A DNA stretch of 6,719 nucleotides, taken from positions 1-6,719 of the forward strand of contig DPWD01000295.1 in NCBI GenBank assembly GCA_003526465.1. Reading direction: 5' to 3'. Of this stretch, positions 5,624 through 6,719 are shown piece after piece. Source of the stretch: Hyphomonadaceae bacterium. Its GTDB lineage: Bacteria > Pseudomonadota > Alphaproteobacteria > Caulobacterales > Aquidulcibacteraceae. Made by a program: the position numbers and the translations under genes. Under the pieces are notes generated by a model, which was not told the DNA's origin, made no database searches, and was given only the letters and a program-made list of their open reading frames with translations. Each line of letters opens with the position of its first letter. Position 1 is the stretch's first letter.

Positions 5624-6390
5624 GGCTTCAGCATGATCGCAGAAACATTGCGGCCATAGTCCGTCTCGCCCCGATGCGTCGTCCGCCGAAACGAGAAATA
5701 GGCCTCGTTGTGCTCGTAGGTACACACTTTCAGGGCCTCGACAGCACCGATTCCTGTCGCCTTGAGACGCGCCGTCACGTAACCCGGCAGATCGAACTGC
5801 CAATGCCCCATGCGGGGCGACCGAACGAAGTAGGCTTTGTTCGCTGCTTCAGTATCGACGAACCGCGCCTCGAACTCTGGCCCCACTTCATAGGACGCCT
5901 GCGAGATGCATGGGCCCACGGCCGCACGAATGCGCGCTCGCGACGCACCGAGCCGCTCCATGAGCGCAACGACCGACTCGACCACGCCGCCAATCGCGCC
6001 TTTCCATCCCGAATGCGCGCAGCCGATCACACCCGCCTTCGCATCGCTGAGAAGAATAGGCGCGCAGTCCGCCGCCAACACGCCGAGCGCAACCCCGCGC
6101 AGCGTCGTCGCCATCGCATCCGCCTTCGGCGGCGCCGCGCGCGTCCACGGCGCAGTCACATGCAAAGCATCCGCACTGTGAATCTGATAGAGCGTGATGA
6201 GCTTCTCCTCGCGCGTCCCGAGCCACGTCGCAACACGCGTGCGGTTCTCGCAAACCGAACCACTGTCGTCGCCAGACCCGTAACCGCAGTTGAGCGACGC
6301 GTAGATGCCGCCCGACACGCCGCCTTGCCGCCCGAAGAACCCGTGCGCGACCTCGTCCGAGAGCAACGCCTGCGATTGAAGCGGTTTCAT
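5620..6390 (-). CDS. pgeF: Peptidoglycan editing factor PgeF (YfiH/laccase-domain, COG1496)
   Basis: A full-length 256-residue member of the PgeF/YfiH family, formerly called multicopper polyphenol oxidase or laccase domain proteins. E. coli PgeF is a cytoplasmic enzyme that hydrolyses wrongly incorporated L-Ser from UDP-MurNAc-L-Ser and so protects peptidoglycan composition; related proteins act on purine nucleosides. The metal-site residues are present: H71 in LYQIHS, C109 in LAADCAP and H126 in GCAHSGWKG. Other signatures are HGFFGRQGGVSGGIYASLN near the N-terminus, AVGPCISQASYEVG (157-170) and YFSFRRTTHRGETDYGRN (231-248) at the C-terminus. It overlaps the methyltransferase gene upstream and the lipoprotein gene downstream by 4 bases each (ATGA), giving a tightly coupled three-gene unit. 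The midA-pgeF order is frequent in alphaproteobacteria. Nothing is truncated or odd. Confidence 0.95.
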   Translation of the reverse strand: MKPLQSQALLSDEVAHGFFGRQGGVSGGIYASLNCGYGSGDDSGSVCENRTRVATWLGTREEKLITLYQIHSADALHVTAPWTRAAPPKADAMATTLRGVALGVLAADCAPILLSDAKAGVIGCAHSGWKGAIGGVVESVVALMERLGASRARIRAAVGPCISQASYEVGPEFEARFVDTEAANKAYFVRSPRMGHWQFDLPGYVTARLKATGIGAVEALKVCTYEHNEAYFSFRRTTHRGETDYGRNVSAIMLKP

Positions 6391-6719
6391 GCGTCGGTAA
6401 GACCCACAGGTTCAAGCGTCGCCGGCGCATACGCACACAGCACCTTGAACAAGCTGCCCATGGCCATGTCCCCGGTCAACCGCGCGTACGCCGCATCGAG
6501 CGCGGTCGCCTGCGCCGGGGATGCCGACCGCTTCAACGCCGAAACACGCTCGCGCGCCCCGAGCCGGTTCAAGAATGCGCCCTGGGTCGCCAAAGCCGAC
6601 ACATGGGCCCCGCCTTCCGCAAATGCGCCGCCCAGCGCTGCAAAGTCGACATGCGAGGTCACATCCGCGTGACCGGGCTCTGCAAGCACGTCGACGTATG
6701 CGTGCACCTTGAGCCCTTG
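6387..6719 (-). CDS. Class I SAM-dependent methyltransferase of the MidA/NDUFAF7 family, C-terminal part (start outside window)
   Basis: The frame is open to the right edge, so only the last 110 codons are seen. They match the C-terminal end of the MidA/NDUFAF7 family (COG1565, usually about 350-370 residues): YVDVLAEPGHADVTSHVDFAAL, then the helix-rich TQGAFLNRLGARERVSAL, and the closing MGSLFKVLCAYAP. In mitochondria NDUFAF7 dimethylates an arginine of a complex I subunit during assembly; the bacterial substrate is less certain. The SAM-binding Rossmann core lies outside the window and cannot be checked. The gene ends in TGA overlapping the pgeF ATG by 4 bases. The family call rests on the conserved DVLAxPGxADxTxHVDF stretch, the MGxLFKVL end and the neighbour pgeF. 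Confidence 0.85.
   Translation of the reverse strand, partial: QGLKVHAYVDVLAEPGHADVTSHVDFAALGGAFAEGGAHVSALATQGAFLNRLGARERVSALKRSASPAQATALDAAYARLTGDMAMGSLFKVLCAYAPATLEPVGLTDA

Noticed and set aside
5624..5803. 60-codon N-terminal extension of the lipoprotein
   Set aside because: It overlaps pgeF out of frame and would bury the lipoprotein signal peptide; the ATG at 5623 also gives the ATGA overlap.
5674..6672. 332-codon plus-strand frame opposite pgeF and the methyltransferase
   Set aside because: Arg-rich low-complexity translation, antisense to two well-supported genes.
1..6719. Defence system, mobile element, CRISPR array or tRNA/rRNA gene
   Set aside because: No transposase, integrase, nuclease, repeat-spacer pattern or RNA-gene sequence was found on either strand by reading; the macro-domain and XRE genes alone do not support a defence call.

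Overview
The window is a GC-rich stretch of bacterial chromosome, most likely from an alphaproteobacterium (Caulobacterales/Hyphomonadales-like). I infer this from protein character and from two familiar gene orders: midA directly before pgeF, and prs directly before rplY (ribosomal protein L25). Apart from a partial macro-domain gene at the left edge, every gene is on the minus strand. No rRNA, tRNA, CRISPR array, transposase or integrase was seen.

Right part (6719 down to 3675, transcribed leftwards): the 3' end of a MidA/NDUFAF7-type methyltransferase, then pgeF (peptidoglycan editing factor), then an unnamed lipoprotein. These three are joined by two 4-base stop/start overlaps (ATGA), so they form a translationally coupled unit. 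After an 83-base gap with a possible promoter and a perfect DnaA-box match comes prs, which makes PRPP.

Centre (3559 to 2594): the most striking object in the window. One uninterrupted 321-codon reading frame begins as the 5S-rRNA-binding domain of ribosomal protein L25 (about residues 1-101). It then switches without a break into the C-terminal half of a class I dihydroorotase (about residues 101-321). The second domain of L25, the expected downstream pth gene and the N-terminal half of dihydroorotase are all absent. This is either a deletion or rearrangement that fused two housekeeping genes in frame, or an assembly chimera. The leader before it holds three short hairpins whose arms can pair in alternative ways and which overlap the start region.

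Left part (2474 down to 383): a small four-helix membrane protein (DUF2178-like) followed 12 bases later by a small XRE-type regulator, a common membrane-protein/repressor pairing. A near-perfect 22-bp palindrome in front of the pair is a good candidate operator. Downstream lies a membrane-anchored serine hydrolase of the beta-lactamase/PBP family, which converges on the 3' part of a macro-domain (ADP-ribose-processing) gene at the window edge.

How they fit: prs (PRPP) and dihydroorotase both belong to pyrimidine nucleotide supply, but their proximity here results from the fusion rather than from a recognisable pathway operon. The two sides of the junction at about 3255 look like two separate chromosomal neighbourhoods brought together.
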